A DNA stretch of 64,000 nucleotides from Stakelama flava (GTDB lineage Bacteria > Pseudomonadota > Alphaproteobacteria > Sphingomonadales > Sphingomonadaceae). Position 1 is the stretch's first letter. Each line of letters begins with the position of its first letter. The stretch is taken from the NCBI RefSeq assembly GCF_019351405.1, contig NZ_JAHWZX010000011.1, forward strand, positions 1 through 64,000, read 5' to 3'. The notes under the pieces are model-generated. The model was not told where the DNA came from and made no database searches. It saw only the letters and a list, made by a program, of their open reading frames with translations. The position numbers and the translations under genes are program-made. Positions 1 through 7,376 of this stretch are shown here, piece after piece.

Positions 1-156
1 CGTCTTGCGCCGCTCATCACCCAACAGGCCATCAAGGAACAGATTGGCCGATGCCGCTACCCGAGCCTGTGTGAACAGGCTGCCCATCCGCGCCTTCACA
101 TCGCGCAAAGACGTTGCCCATAGCTCCAGTGTCGTCTCGATTGATGCGCCCGTCAT
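1..156 (-). CDS. IS701-type transposase, N-terminal part (runs off the window)
   Basis: The minus strand carries an open frame from an ATG at 156 that leaves the window at position 1, giving about 52 residues. It begins MTGASIETTLELWATSLRDV and continues with a stretch containing LFLDGLLGDERRKT. From memory of the family this is the characteristic start of IS701-type (DDE) transposases. A purine-rich GAGGGGG lies 8 bases upstream of this ATG; another in-frame ATG at 174 is less likely. The catalytic domain and the far end of the element are outside the window, so whether the element is complete cannot be judged. Confidence 0.7.
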   Translation of the reverse strand, partial: MTGASIETTLELWATSLRDVKARMGSLFTQARVAASANLFLDGLLGDERRKT

Positions 157-274
157 CCACGGCCCCCTCACCATGGAAACCTATTGATTCAGAGTTCCAA
201 TCAATATGCAACTGTAATGATAGATCAGCATCCGGATGCTGAAGGATATCCACACAGCCACCCATCCGGGGTGA

Positions 275-379
275 CCGATCGGCAAGCGCCGGCATGATGG
301 CGGAGCGGACGATGCCGGCGATGAACGCGCCGCGCTGCTCGCCAGGCTCAATGAAGAGGCGGCTGAGGAAGAAGGTTAG
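275..379 (+). pseudogene. Possible C-terminal remnant of a larger gene
   Basis: A short open frame without a start codon ends at TAG 377-379. It encodes an acidic, helix-prone tail (ADDAGDERAALLARLNEEA) of a kind seen at the ends of mobilisation or plasmid proteins. A stop at 272 cuts it off upstream, and the adjacent frame (about 205-297) also looks coding-like, suggesting a decayed gene. I do not recognise the family. It converges on the antitoxin gene, which ends at 376. Confidence 0.2.
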
Positions 380-696
380 GCCAGCACCTTCAGGCCATGC
401 TTCTCAACGACAGACAGCAGCTTTAACGCCATGCCGCTGGGTCGCTTGGCACCGGTCTCCCACTTCTCGACCGTGGACTCGCTGGTGTTGAGATAGCGCG
501 CGAATACGGGTTGGCTGACCTTGTTCGCCTCTCTCAGCCGCTGAATATCGCGCGGCGCGAAGGCGTGAACGGGAGCGAGGCAAGCCTCATCGAACTCGCG
601 CATGGTCGCCTTGCCGATGGCCCCGACGCGGTGCAGCGCAGCTGCCGAACCGTGGATCGCCTCGAAGGCGTCGCTCTTGTAGACCTGCTTGCTCAT
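376..696 (-). CDS. HigA/XRE-family antitoxin of a type II toxin-antitoxin pair
   Basis: This 106-residue protein has a helix-turn-helix in its C-terminal half (about residues 50-85; the stretch SQPVFARYLNTSESTVEKWE is a typical XRE recognition region). It follows a RelE/HigB-like toxin frame, as in HigBA-type operons where the toxin comes first. The ATG at 696 is chosen because it overlaps the toxin stop (ATGA, 693-696), indicating translational coupling; an upstream in-frame ATG would lie inside the toxin. Antitoxins of this family bind the toxin and repress their own promoter, and a perfect palindrome lies at 1101-1117 in front of the operon. The frame is intact although the toxin appears broken. 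Confidence 0.8.
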   Translation of the reverse strand: MSKQVYKSDAFEAIHGSAAALHRVGAIGKATMREFDEACLAPVHAFAPRDIQRLREANKVSQPVFARYLNTSESTVEKWETGAKRPSGMALKLLSVVEKHGLKVLA

Positions 697-1092
697 CGTG
701 CCGTCTCCGCTCGCGTGAAAACCTTGTCCTTGCATATCTCAATCCAGTCCTTGCCCTCGACCAGCGCCGCGACCTGTTCGTCGGTGAGGTCGGCATAGCT
801 CTTGGCCAGCTTGCGGAAGGCCTTCAGCTCGTCGTCCTCGATGTTATCGCGGTCCTGCTTGGCGAAAAGGAACGCATAGACCCACCAGGTGCCACCGCGC
901 GCCAGCACGATCGAACGATACTGGTTGTTCGACAGCCGCTTCTTGTAGACGCCGCCACCCAGATCGTCGGCCTGACCCTTCATCACCTGCTCGATCGCCT
1001 TGCCACAGCGCGGCATCGGTGATCTTGGCCTTCCTCGCGGCCTTGGCGAACCAGGCAGACTTGAAGGCACGAGGGTGAACCGGATCGGACAT
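693..1092 (-). pseudogene. RelE/HigB-like toxin, interrupted by a one-base frameshift
   Basis: Two overlapping minus-strand frames together encode one toxin of about 130 residues. From ATG 1092 the first frame gives MSDPVHPRAFKSAWFAKAAR and runs to KITDAALW. The second frame then continues with KAIEQVMKGQADDLGGGVYK, RSIVLARGGTWWVYAFLFAK and a C-terminal helix rich in charge. The join is at the plus-strand CC at about 1003-1004 (codons reading CTG TGG CAA instead of CTG TGC AAG), so one extra base explains the break. The protein belongs to the RelE/YgjM-like mRNA interferase group that pairs with XRE antitoxins. It is either a true inactivating mutation or a sequencing error; the sequence alone cannot decide. 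Confidence 0.7.
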
Positions 1093-1100
1093 ACCAAAAT

Positions 1101-1117
1101 ATAGCACTGGGTGCTAT
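1101..1117. promoter_or_regulatory. Palindromic operator in front of the toxin-antitoxin operon
   Basis: ATAGCAC-TGG-GTGCTAT is a perfect inverted repeat with 7-base arms and a 3-base centre, starting 9 bases upstream of the toxin start at 1092. Its location and symmetry fit the autoregulatory site of an XRE antitoxin. That the antitoxin binds it is inference. Confidence 0.6.
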
Positions 1118-1184
1118 GATAATCAAGATAGGGCATCGTCTGCTGGCGCTCCACGCGCCCGCGCGCTACCCCTTGCGCCTATGA

Positions 1185-1361
1185 CCACCGGGCACGCCCT
1201 TGCGATCGAGCCGCGCCGCATCATGGCGAACGCGACCTCGCGCCCAAAACCCGCCTCTGGGGGTCTTCGGCCTATCCTCCATCGCCGTCTCAGCCGCTGG
1301 CGCCTGCAAGGCGCTGGTGCGCCAGGGAAAATGCGACCAGGCTACGATCGAGCGCGATGGG
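1185..1361 (+). other. Open frame interrupted by the IS3 element (unidentified)
   Basis: This frame is open for 59 codons and its stop codon (TGA, 1362-1364) is formed by the first bases of the IS3 element. Its end reads GVFGLSSIAVSAAGACKALV and then QATIERDG. The residue pattern looks more coding-like than the other frames, but there is no clear start and I do not recognise a family. It may be the 5' part of a gene split by the insertion. Confidence 0.2.
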
Positions 1362-1388
1362 TGAACCGCGCCGGGTTTGTCGGAGGCC
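1362..1388 (+). repeat. Left terminal inverted repeat of the IS3 element
   Basis: This copy starts TGAACCGCGCCGGGTTTGT and matches the reverse complement of 2668-2694 at 26 of 27 positions; the mismatch is T/C at position 19. Confidence 0.9.
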
Positions 1389-1411
1389 TGAACTCCTGAG
1401 AGTAAGGGGCT

Positions 1412-1753
1412 ATGACAAGCAAGACGACGAACAAGTTTTCACCTGAGGTCCGCGCCCGGGCGGTGCGGATGGTGCTGGAGCACGAGAAGGACCACCCGTC
1501 GCGCTGGGCAGCGTTAGTGTCGATCGCAGCGAAGATCGGCTGTGCAGCGTCTGCGCTGCACGAGTGGGTGAAGAAGGCGGAGGTCGATAGTGGCGCCCGC
1601 GCCGGCGTGCCGAGCGATGTCGCGGCGCAGTTGAAGGCCCTGGAACGCGAGAACCGCGAGTTGCGCCAGGCGAACGAGATTCTGCGCAAGGCGTCGGCAT
1701 ATTTTGCTCAGGCGGAGCGAGCCAGAGACCATTGGCGCCCGTTCAAGCGATGA
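1412..1753 (+). CDS. IS3-family transposase OrfA (DNA-binding subunit)
   Basis: This 113-residue protein opens [20 protein letters not shown], typical of the HTH_Tnp_1 domain of IS3 OrfA. It ends in a leucine-zipper-like coiled coil ([20 protein letters not shown]) that mediates multimerisation. OrfB lies one frame back and overlaps it by 22 bases. A T4 run at 1702-1705, read by the TTT Phe codon 1703-1705, would let the tRNA re-pair one base back and make an OrfAB fusion transposase. That slippage is inferred from family knowledge. Confidence 0.9.
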   Translation: MTSKTTNKFSPEVRARAVRMVLEHEKDHPSRWAALVSIAAKIGCAASALHEWVKKAEVDSGARAGVPSDVAAQLKALERENRELRQANEILRKASAYFAQAERARDHWRPFKR

Positions 1754-2655
1754 TCGCGTTCATCGACGATCAGCGTGCTGTTCATGGGGTCGAGCCGATC
1801 TGTAAGGTGCTGCCGATCGCCCCATCAACCTACCACGCCCATGTCGCGCAGCGACGGGATCCACTGCGCCTGTCGGCGCGGGCGCGTCGCGATGCTGCGC
1901 TCAGGATCGAGGTGCGGCGCGTGTTCGAGGCCAACTTCCGGGTCTATGGTGTCCGCAAGGTCTGGCGGCAGTTGCAGCGCGAGGGGTTCGATGTCGCCCG
2001 CTGCACGGTCGCGCGGCTGATGCGTACGATGGGACTGGCGGGCGTGATCCGCGGCAAGCCGATGCGCACCACGGTCGGCGATCGATCAGCACCTTGTCCG
2101 CTCGACCGCGTCAACCGGCAGTTCCGCGCGCCGGCGCCGAACATGCTCTGGGTCTCGGACTTCACCTATGTCGCGACCTGGGCCGGGTTCGTCTACGTCG
2201 CCTTCGTCATCGATACGTTCGCCAGGCGGATCGTCGGATGGCGAGCGAGCCGAACCGCCCATGTTGGCTTCGTTCTCGACGCCCTCGAGCAGGCACTTTA
2301 CGATCGCCGACCGGCGCGTAGCGGCGGTCTCATCCATCACTCCGATCGCGGTAGCCAATACGTCTCGATTAAATACAGTGAACGGCTTGCCGAAGCCGGG
2401 ATCGAGCCGTCGGTCGGCAGTGTCGGCGACAGCTATGACAATGCTTTGGCCGAGACGATCAACGGACTCTACAAGGCTGAGGTGATCCACCGGCGTGGCC
2501 CGTGGCGCAGCTTCGAAGCCGTCGAATACGCGACGCTCGAGTGGGTCGATTGGTTCAACCATCGCCGCTTGCTCGAGCCCATCGGCAACATCCCGCCCGC
2601 CGAAGCCGAAGAACAATATTATGCTGCCGCGGACAACATCGATATGGCAGCGTGA
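1732..2655 (+). CDS. IS3-family transposase OrfB (DDE integrase domain)
   Basis: The frame encodes 307 residues from a TTG at 1732; the natural product is probably the OrfAB fusion made by -1 frameshifting. An N-terminal HTH_21-like region (about 45-105) precedes the rve integrase core. The catalytic triad is visible as D143 (WVSDFTYV), D205 (HHSDRGSQY) and E241 ([15 protein letters not shown]), with the downstream lysine seven residues after the Glu. The C-terminal [18 protein letters not shown] motif is standard for IS3 OrfB. The frame has no internal stop. Confidence 0.92.
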   Translation: MAPVQAMIAFIDDQRAVHGVEPICKVLPIAPSTYHAHVAQRRDPLRLSARARRDAALRIEVRRVFEANFRVYGVRKVWRQLQREGFDVARCTVARLMRTMGLAGVIRGKPMRTTVGDRSAPCPLDRVNRQFRAPAPNMLWVSDFTYVATWAGFVYVAFVIDTFARRIVGWRASRTAHVGFVLDALEQALYDRRPARSGGLIHHSDRGSQYVSIKYSERLAEAGIEPSVGSVGDSYDNALAETINGLYKAEVIHRRGPWRSFEAVEYATLEWVDWFNHRRLLEPIGNIPPAEAEEQYYAAADNIDMAA

Positions 2656-2667
2656 CTCACATCCAAT

Positions 2668-2694
2668 GGCCTCCGGCAAACCCGGCGCGGTTCA
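2668..2694 (-). repeat. Right terminal inverted repeat of the IS3 element
   Basis: This is the inverted partner of 1362-1388, with one mismatch. It lies 13 bases beyond the OrfB stop codon. Confidence 0.9.
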
Positions 2695-2936
2695 GTCCGC
2701 TACTGGCCGGTCGACAATGCGCCCCAATATCGGTCGTTCGGCGGCTACGCGGACCGTCCTGGAAGTTGCCTTTCGTTCATTTGCCAGTGGCGGCCAACGC
2801 GAACGGCCGACATTCAGGACTTACAGCTGTTCCGCCTCCAGAGGGCAGACTCTTGGCTCTGACACAGCCGGGCCTGGCATCGCCTTCCGACTGTTGCGAA
2901 TCCGCAGTCACGATTTTCACTGGTAGGTGAGGGCCA
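2695..2936. other. Intergenic stretch after the IS element; nothing recognised
   Basis: No gene can be supported here. One frame is open from the IS edge to a TGA at about 2860, but its composition (many Arg, Ser and Cys) is not convincing. It could be the 3' remnant of a gene interrupted by the IS. A weak purine-rich ribosome site (GTGAGGG) precedes the next gene. Confidence 0.3.
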
Positions 2937-3594
2937 ATGCGCGCTTATTCACGCGATGTGATATTGGCATCGGCAGGAGGTGGCGTGACCTTCATTGATT
3001 TCCTTCAAGAATTGAAGGGCTGGCAACCTCTCATTGGAACCGTGCTCGGTTTTGGCGCCCTTACATGGGGTGCCCTCTATAACTATCGACTCGGGCGGAA
3101 GCGGGATGACGCCATACGGGAGAGGGAGGCTCTCGCCGTTGCGCTGGCTCTATACAGCGAGATCGGCTTGATTATTAACGAACTGGCGAGGCTCGCCAAT
3201 GCAGTTGGCGGTTGGTATCTTCGGTTTGGCCCATCGGGCGATAATGTCCCGGCACACTTCTCCGACAGTTTTGTATTTCCCGAGCCGACCTTGTTCAAAG
3301 CGCTTGCTCCGAAAACCGGAATGTTGTCGCCTGACGTTTTACTGCTAGTCACTCGATTCTACGGTTATTACGGCGAGACCGTTGGTCATTTCCCCCATTC
3401 TCGAGGACAAGGAGCGGACGATCAATTACGGCGTGGAATGGGTCTTGGGCCCGGCGATCAGCGCCATCGATAAGGTCCAGCCGGCTCTGCGCGAGATCGA
3501 GCGTATCGCCGGCATCTTGCCGCGGGAATCCGGACCTGACCTCGCAAAGGCGCGAAAAGCGAAGGCATTGGAAGAAGATATGCGACCGGACTAG
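2937..3594 (+). pseudogene. Hypothetical membrane-anchored protein with a one-base frame break
   Basis: The first frame (from ATG 2937) has one hydrophobic segment near residues 30-48 (LIGTVLGFGALTWGALYNY), then a basic turn and a long helix (YNYRLGRKRDDAIREREALA). It reads well to about 3383 (FYGYYGETV) and then degenerates. The next frame, starting ISPILEDKERTINYGVEWVL, continues to the stop at 3594 with a helical, charged tail. Removing one G from the GTTGGTC at 3381-3387 restores one protein of about 218 residues. The family is unknown to me. It is a single-pass inner membrane protein by appearance. The break may be real decay or a sequence error, as for the toxin at about 1004. It lies just upstream of the HEPN-like gene. 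Confidence 0.5.
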
Positions 3595-3675
3595 GGCCCG
3601 GAGCGGCAACAGACGCGTCGCCACCGAACATCTCAACTTGGTGCCGGAGCGGCGCGCTATCGAAAGGAGGGCAAT

Positions 3676-4194
3676 GTGCCCGCCGTGAACGACGCAAACC
3701 TGCTGGCTTTTGGGAAGATCGTCCACCTCTATGCGGAGATCGAATGGGGCGTTCGATGCGTGCTCGCCGGCATATTGGAAATTCCGCTGGTCGAGGCGTT
3801 GGTTGCAAGTGACCCATATTCGGCGTCGACGCTGAAGAACGTCGTGAAGAGCGCGACGAAACTCTCGCGGCTCTCGAAGGGCGAACAGGAAGAGATCATC
3901 CAGATTGTGGGGAATTGGGGGGCGTTTGCTGGCCTGCGCAACGCCATCGCACATAGGCGTTGGGAGGCCGGGACGAGACCCGACTCCATCCGGCCCGTGG
4001 GTGTCCATATTCGCTCTGGCAAGCCGGTGATGATCGGCGACACGGAGGATCGCGATTGGATCGAAGCCGAACTGGTAGCTGAGGCCCAGAAACTGTATGA
4101 ACTCAACCAGCGCGCGCTAGCCTTCTATCACGGCTCGGGCATGGCGGATGTGGTCGGCGCGCGGAACAAGGAGCGCGAAAATACGGCTACCTAG
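3676..4194 (+). CDS. Hypothetical protein with a HEPN-like R-x4-H motif
   Basis: This 172-residue protein starts at GTG 3676, with a strong AAGGAGG five bases upstream. It is predicted to be mostly helical and soluble. Residues 88-93 read RNAIAH, matching the R-(polar)-x3-H motif of HEPN-fold RNases and related all-helical proteins found in abortive infection and toxin systems. The rest (WIEAELVAEAQKLYELNQRA) is a long terminal helix. It follows a membrane protein with a broken frame by 81 bases, in mobile-element-rich DNA. The HEPN assignment rests on one short motif and the helical character, so nuclease activity is only a possibility; many helical proteins share an RNxIAH segment. Confidence 0.5.
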   Translation: MPAVNDANLLAFGKIVHLYAEIEWGVRCVLAGILEIPLVEALVASDPYSASTLKNVVKSATKLSRLSKGEQEEIIQIVGNWGAFAGLRNAIAHRRWEAGTRPDSIRPVGVHIRSGKPVMIGDTEDRDWIEAELVAEAQKLYELNQRALAFYHGSGMADVVGARNKERENTAT

Positions 4195-4638
4195 GTGCGA
4201 TGCGGACCGTGACGGCACGCGGAGGCGACAATAACGATTGAAAAGGTGGCGACTTGGGCGCGGAGCCGAGCCGGAAGATGTGGTGGATGTGCCGCGGTCG
4301 GACGGCTGGGAGAGCTGTGGCAAAGGGGCGCACGTGATCGCCAATCTGCTGCTCAAACGGCAACTGCTGGAATGGTTCGGAGCTGCCAATGCTGGAGCAT
4401 TGCCGACGGGCGGCAGCTATCGCCATTCTTGTTTTTGGCTACTGCGAGTTCGCTAACGGCTCACGGGCGTCGGAAGGCCCTCGAATCGGAGGCTTGTTCC
4501 TGCAAGGGAATGCGAAATCTGTCCGATGGGATGCCACGCGATGCCACTAGAGCCACGAAAATGTGTGGGACGAAAAGTGGGCACGGGTTTCGCCAAATTG
4601 CCCAAAAGGGCATAGTTCCGCCATTTTCCGCTTGACGA
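4195..4638. other. Non-coding 440-bp stretch between accessory genes and tRNA-Glu
   Basis: Several short frames exist here (4238-4456 and 4246-4635 on the plus strand), but neither has a convincing ribosome site, composition or family. The best-looking short segment (IANLLLKRQLLEWFGAANAG, within 4238-4456) could be a gene remnant. The 3' end of the tRNA abuts this stretch, so it is where the end of an integrated element would lie; no integrase gene is present. Confidence 0.4.
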
Positions 4639-4714
4639 TGGTGACCCCTACGGGAATCGAACCCGTGTTTCAGCCGTGAAAGGGCCGCGTCCTAGACCGC
4701 TAGACGAAGGGGCC
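4639..4714 (-). tRNA. tRNA-Glu (anticodon UUC)
   Basis: The minus strand reads GGCCCCTTCGTCTAGCGGTC at its 5' end, with a CCCTTTCACGG anticodon arm (anticodon TTC), a GGTTCGATTCC T-arm and an acceptor 3' strand AGGGGTC followed by A and an encoded CCA (4639-4641). The cloverleaf closes well, with one G-T pair in the acceptor stem. It lies between accessory DNA (lower coordinates, at its 3' end) and recJ. tRNA 3' ends are common attachment sites for integrative elements. Confidence 0.95.
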
Positions 4715-4735
4715 ATGCCGAAGCGTGGAAGCGGC

Positions 4736-4764
4736 GAACTAGATAAATGGAGCGGTTCGGTCAA
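4736..4764 (-). promoter_or_regulatory. Possible tRNA-Glu promoter
   Basis: On the minus strand TTGACC (4759-4764) is followed after 17 bases by TAGTTC (4736-4741), about 22 bases before the tRNA 5' end. The -35 box is good and the -10 box is poor, as is common in alphaproteobacteria. Confidence 0.35.
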
Positions 4765-4784
4765 CCACCCGGCGAAGAAAAATT

Positions 4785-6548
4785 TCAATCGGCCCATGCC
4801 GCGTCATCGACGTGCAACTCCGCGGCGGGGCGGGGGCCCCAGTCATCGATTCGTGCGCGGCCGGCCAGCCACAATTTGCGATGTTTCGGCGCGCCCAGCA
4901 GTGCGAGGCCAAGCGGCGTTTCCGCCTGGCGAAAGGCCATTGCCTTGATGCTGCGCCCGTCATCGCCCGAAACGATCGCGCGGACATGATCCGATCCGAC
5001 CACATCGGCTTTTATGATGCGTACCGGCCCGGCGGCGACGCGCGGGGAGGGCCAGCCCATGCCATAGGGACCGCCGGAGTCCATCGCCTCCACCAGCGCG
5101 GGGTTGACCCCGCCGGGAGCAAGCACGGCGTCGAGCAGCAGCGCCCGGTCACGCATCGCGCCTTTAACCGCATCGGCCAGCCAGTCGTTGAGGAAGCGCG
5201 TAAAATCGTCGATTGCGTCTGCCGCGATGGTAATGCCTGCCGCCATGGCATGGCCGCCGCCGGCGATAAGCAGGCCGCTATCCTTTGCCGCAAGGATTGC
5301 CGCGCCCAGATCGACACCGGGAATCGAGCGGCCCGATCCCTTGCCGATGCCGTTTTCATCGATTGCGATGACGATCGCAGGACGACCGAACTTCTCTTTC
5401 AATCGGCCGGCGACGATGCCGATAACGCCGGCGTGCCACCCCTTGGCGGCGACCACGGCTACCGCATGCTCGCCTGCCGCCACGCACAGGGCCTCTGCGC
5501 CTTCCTGAACCATCGCCTCGATCGCGCGGCGTTCTTCGTTCAGCCGATCGAGTTCGGTGGCGATCGAACGCGCTTCTTCGGGATCGCGGGTGGTGAGCAG
5601 CCGAACGCCCAGGTCCGATTTACCCACCCGGCCGCCCGCATTGATACGCGGTCCCAGTGCGAACCCCAGATCGGTTGCGGTTGGCGCGCGGGTGAGGCGC
5701 GATGCTTCGATCAGCGCATTCATGCCGATATTGCGTCGCTGCGCCATGACCTTCAGCCCCTGCGCGACAAAAGCGCGATTAAGGCCTTTGAGCGAAGCGA
5801 CATCGGCCACTGTCCCCAGTGCGACGAGATCGAGCAGATCGAGCAGGCGCGGCTCTTTGTGGGCCGCAAAAAATCCGCGTCCCCGTAACTCGCGCAGCAA
5901 TGCTGCCCCCAGCAGGAAGGCGACCCCGACCGCGGCCAGATGCCCGTGCGCACGCCCATCGGTTTCGTCCAGCCGGTTTGGGTTGACCAGGGCATGGGCA
6001 TAGGGAAGCGCGGTCGCGCATTTGTGGTGGTCGACGACGATCACTTCCACCCCCGCATCGCGCGCCATATCAAGCGCTTCGAACGCCTGCGCTCCGCAAT
6101 CGACGGTGATAACAAGGTCCGATCCCTGTTCTTTAAGGCGGACCAGCGCCTCGCCCGATGGGCCATAGCCCTCCATCAGCCGATCGGGGATGTAGTACCC
6201 CGCCTCCACGCCCAGATCGCGCAACAGGCGGATCATGAGCGCGGCTGAAGTGGCCCCGTCGACGTCATAATCTCCGAAAACGGTGATCGTTTCGGAAGCG
6301 GCGATGGCGTCGGCGATGCGCACGGCCGCACGGTCCATATCGCGAAAGATCGAGGGGTCCGGCATAAATCCGCGAATGCTGGGCATGCGATGCGCATCGA
6401 GTTCTTCGCGCGGGCAGCCGCGCGACAAAAGCAACTGAGTCACCAGATCGTCGGGCGCAAAACCGGGATCACGCGCATCAGCCGCCAGCCCGCGCCACGC
6501 CCAGCGCTGCCCCAGAATCGACGCCGAAATGTTGAGAACGCTGTCCAT
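4785..6548 (-). CDS. recJ: Single-stranded-DNA-specific exonuclease RecJ
   Basis: The product is 587 residues, normal for RecJ. It is a 5'-3' ssDNA exonuclease acting in recombination and mismatch/base-excision repair. The DHH phosphoesterase domain is clear: motif DYDVDG at about 93-98 (first metal-binding motif) and DHH at 173-175. The DHHA1 domain shows the glycine-rich GGGHAMAAG motif, and an OB-like C-terminal domain follows. The ATG at 6548 gives the expected N-terminus. The gene is transcribed toward tRNA-Glu, which is 70 bases downstream. Confidence 0.95.
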   Translation of the reverse strand: MDSVLNISASILGQRWAWRGLAADARDPGFAPDDLVTQLLLSRGCPREELDAHRMPSIRGFMPDPSIFRDMDRAAVRIADAIAASETITVFGDYDVDGATSAALMIRLLRDLGVEAGYYIPDRLMEGYGPSGEALVRLKEQGSDLVITVDCGAQAFEALDMARDAGVEVIVVDHHKCATALPYAHALVNPNRLDETDGRAHGHLAAVGVAFLLGAALLRELRGRGFFAAHKEPRLLDLLDLVALGTVADVASLKGLNRAFVAQGLKVMAQRRNIGMNALIEASRLTRAPTATDLGFALGPRINAGGRVGKSDLGVRLLTTRDPEEARSIATELDRLNEERRAIEAMVQEGAEALCVAAGEHAVAVVAAKGWHAGVIGIVAGRLKEKFGRPAIVIAIDENGIGKGSGRSIPGVDLGAAILAAKDSGLLIAGGGHAMAAGITIAADAIDDFTRFLNDWLADAVKGAMRDRALLLDAVLAPGGVNPALVEAMDSGGPYGMGWPSPRVAAGPVRIIKADVVGSDHVRAIVSGDDGRSIKAMAFRQAETPLGLALLGAPKHRKLWLAGRARIDDWGPRPAAELHVDDAAWAD

Positions 6549-6606
6549 GCGCTATCCTAGGACAAAGCAAGGAAAAGACCCAGCGATTTGCCTGCCCCTG
6601 ATCGGG

Positions 6607-7296
6607 TCAGCGAATCCACGCACCTTCGCGAAACCACTTGGTGACAATATATTTGGTCCCCTTGGTCACCGACACGCCTTCGTGAAGCGTGTTTTCGTTG
6701 GGACTGCCGTCCAGCGCCATATTGTTCCAGATGAGAAGCAGGCCGCGCTCCGGCTTCACCCGGATGCCCGCCTGCGGGAACCATGTCGATCCGCCCTCTT
6801 CGACATCGTTGAGATAGATCATCGCGGTCCAGGTGCGCTGACCGCCCTGCGCCTTCATCGCTTCCCAATAGCTTTGCGATTCGTGGAAGAAATCGTGATG
6901 GGCGCGGAACTGCTGGCCGGGGGAATAGCGCTGCCCCTGGATCGTCTCGCCATTTTCGGCCGGAATGCCGAGCAGCATCGACAGGCGTTCGTCGATCGCA
7001 TGAATGTCGGGAGACCAGCGGTCGAGGTCACAACTGTCGCTGGTGCGAAAATCGGGATCGGAACTGTCGGAAAGCAACGTCGAGCGGCGGCTTCCCTCAT
7101 CCATCTTCGTCATCAGCATGTCGCAGTCGCGATCGCTGAGATAGCCGGGGATGTAATAAATCTGTGCGCCGCTGACCTTTGCCTTTTTGGCTGCGGGGTT
7201 GTTGTCCAGCCGTTCGGCGACCTGACGCCCGATACGGGCGCGAAGCGGGGAGGGGGTGCCGTGGCGGCGCGTGCGGGGGGAAGCTGTCGTACTCAC
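6607..7296 (-). CDS. 2-oxoglutarate/Fe(II)-dependent prolyl 4-hydroxylase-like oxygenase
   Basis: The C-terminal half is a 2OG-Fe(II) oxygenase domain. Counting from the GTG at 7296 (229 residues), the HxD iron ligands are H133 and D135 (FRAHHDFF), the distal iron ligand is H205 (TLHEGVSVTKG) and the 2OG-binding Lys is about K215. WTAMIYLNDVEEGGSTWFP is the usual P4Hc strand region. An upstream ATG at 7356 lies inside a hairpin, so the GTG is preferred, though its ribosome site is weak. Related proteins hydroxylate prolyl or other residues; the substrate is unknown. It lies between recJ and the RcnB-like gene, all leftward. Confidence 0.85.
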   Translation of the reverse strand: MSTTASPRTRRHGTPSPLRARIGRQVAERLDNNPAAKKAKVSGAQIYYIPGYLSDRDCDMLMTKMDEGSRRSTLLSDSSDPDFRTSDSCDLDRWSPDIHAIDERLSMLLGIPAENGETIQGQRYSPGQQFRAHHDFFHESQSYWEAMKAQGGQRTWTAMIYLNDVEEGGSTWFPQAGIRVKPERGLLLIWNNMALDGSPNENTLHEGVSVTKGTKYIVTKWFREGAWIR

Positions 7297-7334
7297 GCGC
7301 AACAATCTGCAAAGACTGCGCACAATTGCAAGAG

Positions 7335-7361
7335 GCCCGGTACCGGCAAACGGCACCGGGC
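7335..7361 (-). terminator. Hairpin after the RcnB-like gene
   Basis: GCCCGGTACCG and CGGCACCGGGC form an 11-bp stem with one weak pair around a GCAAA loop, starting 16 bases past the stop at 7377. No long T-run follows on the minus strand, so it may be a weak or factor-assisted terminator. Confidence 0.5.
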
Positions 7362-7376
7362 GTTGCGCAAGAACGG

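Larger units (their letters stand above)
1362..2694 (+). mobile_element. IS3-family insertion sequence, complete, 1333 bp
   Basis: The element is bounded by 27-bp terminal inverted repeats that match at 26 positions and begin TGAACCGCGCCGGGTTTG. It contains two overlapping frames, OrfA and OrfB, in the IS3 -1 frameshift arrangement. OrfB carries the DDE catalytic residues. The three bases outside the left end (GGG) and right end (GTC) do not match, so no 3-bp target duplication is visible. The ends and both frames look intact, so it may be mobile. Confidence 0.9.

Noticed and set aside
1181..1399. 72-codon frame crossing into the IS3 left end
   Set aside because: It runs through the inverted repeat and is low in coding character; the neighbouring frame at 1185-1361 looks better.
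4246..4635. 129-codon plus-strand frame before tRNA-Glu
   Set aside because: Its composition is biased to Cys, Arg and Ser, there is no ribosome site, and it overlaps another equally weak frame.
4812..5888. 358-codon plus-strand frame
   Set aside because: It is the mirror of recJ and has no recognisable domain.
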